From assembly GCA_001612575.1 (NCBI GenBank), contig LJRV01000245.1, positions 1 to 35,978 of the forward strand: a DNA stretch of 35,978 nt, read 5' to 3'. A program made the translations under genes and the position numbers. This DNA is from Streptobacillus notomytis. Lineage in GTDB: Bacteria > Fusobacteriota > Fusobacteriia > Fusobacteriales > Leptotrichiaceae. Positions 33,861 to 35,978 of this stretch are shown in pieces. Each line of letters starts with the position of its first letter. Position 1 is the first letter of the stretch. Under the pieces are notes generated by a model, which had not been told where the DNA came from, made no database searches, and saw only the letters and a list, made by a program, of their open reading frames with translations.

Positions 33861-34623
33861 ATTTTTAACTGAGATGTTTTCACTAGAGGGGAAACTTGCA
33901 ATAGTTACTGGTGGTAATACAGGACTTGGACTAGCTTATTCAAAAGCTTTAATGGAATCAGGAGCAGATTTATTAATATCTACTTTTGATGATAATGTAA
34001 GTGAAGTTATGGAATATGCTGATAAATTAGGTAAAAAAGTAATATTTGTAAAAGGAGATTTAACTAAAAAAGAAGTTAGGGAAGAAATAGTTATGAAAGC
34101 TATTAATGAGTTTGGGAAAATAGATATACTTGTTAATAATGCAGGAACTATAAGACGTGCTCCTCTTTTAGAATATAGTGAAGAAGATTGGAATGCAGTA
34201 ATGAATATTAATTTAAATGCTTTATACTTTTTATCTCAAAGAGTAGCAAAGGTTATGGTTGAACAAGGACATGGAAAAATAATTAATATAGCATCAATGC
34301 TTTCATTCCAAGGTGGTAAATTTGTTCCACCATATACAGCAAGTAAACATGGTGTAATGGGACTTACAAGAGCATTTGCAAATGAGCTTGCAGAAAAAAA
34401 TATACAAATTAATGCAATTGCACCAGGATATATTAAAACAGCAAATACACAACCTATAAGAGATGATATTAAGAGAAATCAAGAAATTTTAAACAGAATA
34501 CCTGCAGGTAGATGGGGAGAAACTGAAGACTTAATGGGTGCGGTAATATTCCTGTCATCTAAGGCATCAGATTACATTAATGGACATGTACTAGCAGTAG
34601 ATGGTGCATGGTTATCAAGATAA
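33853..34623 (+). CDS. kduD: 2-deoxy-D-gluconate / 2-keto-3-deoxygluconate dehydrogenase (KduD, SDR family)
   Basis: NAD(P)-dependent short-chain reductase turning 2,5-diketo-3-deoxygluconate into KDG. 256 residues: cofactor loop TGGNTGLG (19-26), NNAG (95-98), catalytic Ser148, Tyr161 and Lys165 in YTASK, and the FSLEGKLAIVTGG opening typical of KduD. The start is TTG 33853 (overlapping the lyase stop by eight bases), with AAGAGGTG upstream; the family length supports it over ATG 33877. Could in principle be another SDR, but kduI follows after 18 bases. Confidence 0.92.
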   Translation: MNKFLTEMFSLEGKLAIVTGGNTGLGLAYSKALMESGADLLISTFDDNVSEVMEYADKLGKKVIFVKGDLTKKEVREEIVMKAINEFGKIDILVNNAGTIRRAPLLEYSEEDWNAVMNINLNALYFLSQRVAKVMVEQGHGKIINIASMLSFQGGKFVPPYTASKHGVMGLTRAFANELAEKNIQINAIAPGYIKTANTQPIRDDIKRNQEILNRIPAGRWGETEDLMGAVIFLSSKASDYINGHVLAVDGAWLSR

Positions 34624-34641
34624 TAAATTTAGGAGGAAAAT

Positions 34642-35478
34642 ATGAAATTAGATATCAGATATTCAGTACATCCAAGAGATATGAAAAAATATGACACTAA
34701 GGAATTAAGAGAAAACTTTTTAATAGAAGAAGTATTTGTTGAAGATATTGTAAATTTAATTTACTCACATGATGATAGAATGATTACAGGTGGAGTAAAA
34801 CCAGTTAATAAAGAAGTTATTTTAGGAGAAGTTAAAGCATTAGGAACAGACTTCTTTTTACAAAGAAGAGAAATGGGATTAATTAATGTTGGTGGAAAAG
34901 GTAAAGTTATAATAGATGGAACAACTTATGAAATGAATAAGAGAGACGGGCTATATATAGGAATGGGGAATAAGGAAATTATATTCACCTCTGATAATAG
35001 TGATAATCCTGCTAAATATTATATAGTTTCTGCCCCAGCCCATAAAGAATACCCTATAGTTAAAATAGATATAGATAAGGCAAATCCTGTAAAACTTGGA
35101 GCCTTAGAAACTTCTAATGAAAGAACTATATATAAATATGTAGATCCTTCGGTTTGTAAGTCTTGTCAGTTATTAATGGGTATGACTATACTTGAGACTG
35201 GAAGTATATGGAATACTATGCCAGCACATACACATGATAGAAGAATGGAAACATATTTTTACTTTGATATGGAAGAAAATACTAGAGTATTTCATCTTTT
35301 AGGTGAACCTGATGAAACTAGACATTTAGTGATGAAAAATGAACAAGCAACAATTTCTCCTTCATGGTCTATACATGCAGGAGCAGGTACAGGAAGTTAT
35401 ACATTTATTTGGTCTATGGCCGGAGAAAATCAAAATTATGCTGATATGGATGTAGTTCCTATGAGCGATTTAAAATAG
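34642..35478 (+). CDS. kduI: 5-keto-4-deoxyuronate isomerase
   Basis: Zinc cupin-fold isomerase that converts 4-deoxy-L-threo-5-hexosulose uronate, the open form of the unsaturated uronate, to the substrate of KduD. 278 residues, exactly the family size. Zinc ligands H196, H198, E203 (AHTHDRRMETYFYF) and H245 (WSIHAGAG) fall at the same numbers as in E. coli KduI. Ends GENQNYADMDVVPMSDLK. AGGAGGAAA precedes ATG 34642. Its presence shows that unsaturated uronic acids are made in this cell. Confidence 0.97.
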   Translation: MKLDIRYSVHPRDMKKYDTKELRENFLIEEVFVEDIVNLIYSHDDRMITGGVKPVNKEVILGEVKALGTDFFLQRREMGLINVGGKGKVIIDGTTYEMNKRDGLYIGMGNKEIIFTSDNSDNPAKYYIVSAPAHKEYPIVKIDIDKANPVKLGALETSNERTIYKYVDPSVCKSCQLLMGMTILETGSIWNTMPAHTHDRRMETYFYFDMEENTRVFHLLGEPDETRHLVMKNEQATISPSWSIHAGAGTGSYTFIWSMAGENQNYADMDVVPMSDLK

Positions 35479-35488
35479 GAGAGAATAA

Positions 35489-35978
35489 ATGGCAGAAGTA
35501 AAATTAAAGAAGGTAGAGAAACAATATCCGAATGGATTTAAGGCTGTACATGGAATAGATTTAGAAATAAGAGATGGAGAGTTCATGGTATTTGTAGGGC
35601 CATCAGGATGTGCAAAATCAACGACACTAAGAATGATAGCAGGACTAGAAGATATAACAGGAGGAGAAATATATATAGGAGATACATTGGTAAATGATGT
35701 ACCACCAAAAGATAGAGGGATAGCAATGGTGTTTCAAAACTATGCCCTATATCCACATATGAGTGTATATGAAAATATGGCATTTGGATTAAAACTAAAG
35801 AAGACACCAAAAGAAGAGATAGATAGAAGAGTAAAAGAAGCAGCAGAGAAATTAGAGATAACAGAACTATTAGATAGAAAACCAAAGGAGATGTCAGGAG
35901 GACAAAGACAAAGAGTAGCCTTAGGACGTGCAATAGTAAGAGAACCCAAAGTATTCTTATTTGATGAACCATTATCAA
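35489..35978 (+). CDS. ugpC: ABC transporter ATP-binding protein, UgpC/MsmK/MalK type (partial, runs off the end)
   Basis: Energises a CUT1-type sugar importer. The 163 codons present begin [20 protein letters not shown] and include Walker A GPSGCAKS (37-44, Ala in place of the usual second Gly), Q-loop [10 protein letters not shown] (82-91), signature MSGGQRQR (135-142) and Walker B VFLFDE (155-160). The C-terminal regulatory domain is beyond the window. AGGAGAG precedes ATG 35489, 10 bases after kduI. It probably serves an importer for glycosaminoglycan oligosaccharides encoded further on, but MsmK-type ATPases can serve several importers. The coding strand is purine-rich with few T. Confidence 0.94.
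   Translation, partial: MAEVKLKKVEKQYPNGFKAVHGIDLEIRDGEFMVFVGPSGCAKSTTLRMIAGLEDITGGEIYIGDTLVNDVPPKDRGIAMVFQNYALYPHMSVYENMAFGLKLKKTPKEEIDRRVKEAAEKLEITELLDRKPKEMSGGQRQRVALGRAIVREPKVFLFDEPLS

Noticed and set aside
35597-35620. Walker A with Ala for Gly (GPSGCAKS) as a sign of an inactive ATPase
   Set aside because: The essential Lys-Ser and all other motifs are intact, and this variant is, as far as I recall, common in UgpC-type ATPases.
35583-35978. 131-residue and 69-residue open frames on the minus strand
   Set aside because: They are antisense to the ABC ATPase, whose motifs are all in place; the open frames come from the low T content of the coding strand.

Overview
The window is a strongly AT-rich bacterial segment with mostly co-directional genes on the + strand. 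Content points to the Fusobacteriota, most likely a Leptotrichiaceae member close to Streptobacillus. The clues are very low GC, Gram-negative style small outer-membrane barrels, a short YidC, many PTS sugar systems, and a glycosaminoglycan/KDG cluster of the kind I recall being described for Streptobacillus moniliformis. The species call is inference from gene content only.

Layout. (1) 1-4640: tail of an unrecognised gene, then a beta-glucoside operon (LicT/BglG antiterminator, PTS EIIBCA, 6-phospho-beta-glucosidase) behind a promoter, an RNA antiterminator (RAT) hairpin and an overlapping terminator. (2) 4645-5259: a small outer-membrane barrel gene. (3) 5300-10493: a PRD/EIIB/EIIA regulator followed by separate fructose-type EIIA, EIIB and EIIC and a MalY/PatB-like PLP enzyme. 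(4) 10513-10754: tRNA-Val and tRNA-Asp. (5) 10775-20957: housekeeping block murC-murB-dusB, rpmH-rnpA-yidD-yidC-khpB-mnmE, ftsQ-ftsZ (no ftsA between them) and a membrane protein. (6) 20960-22711: an OatA-type O-acetyltransferase, the only minus-strand gene. (7) 22839-23895: tRNA-Cys, a LOG-family gene and a possible orphan immunity gene. (8) 23913-25490: two outer-membrane barrel paralogs behind a promoter whose 17-bp spacer ends in a run of ten G. (9) 25697-29249: fruR-fruK-fruA fructose operon. (10) 29260-35978: kdgR-kdgK-kdgA, then a signal-less PL8 polysaccharide lyase, kduD, kduI and the start of a UgpC/MsmK-type ABC ATPase, which runs off the end.

How the parts fit. The last block reads as intracellular use of uronate-containing oligosaccharides: ABC import, PL8 lyase, (an expected but unseen unsaturated glucuronyl hydrolase), KduI, KduD, KdgK, KdgA, yielding pyruvate and glyceraldehyde-3-phosphate. 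A LacI-type regulator probably controls it through two nearly identical 16-bp operators (29302 and 31976). The strongest candidates for new biology are the probable phase-variable poly-G promoter of the outer-membrane pair, the signal-less PL8 in a two-operator KDG regulon, the PTS plus MalY-like pairing, and the 30-bp-spaced direct repeat before tRNA-Cys. No intergenic stretch exceeds about 260 bases. I saw no CRISPR array, insertion sequence or replication origin.
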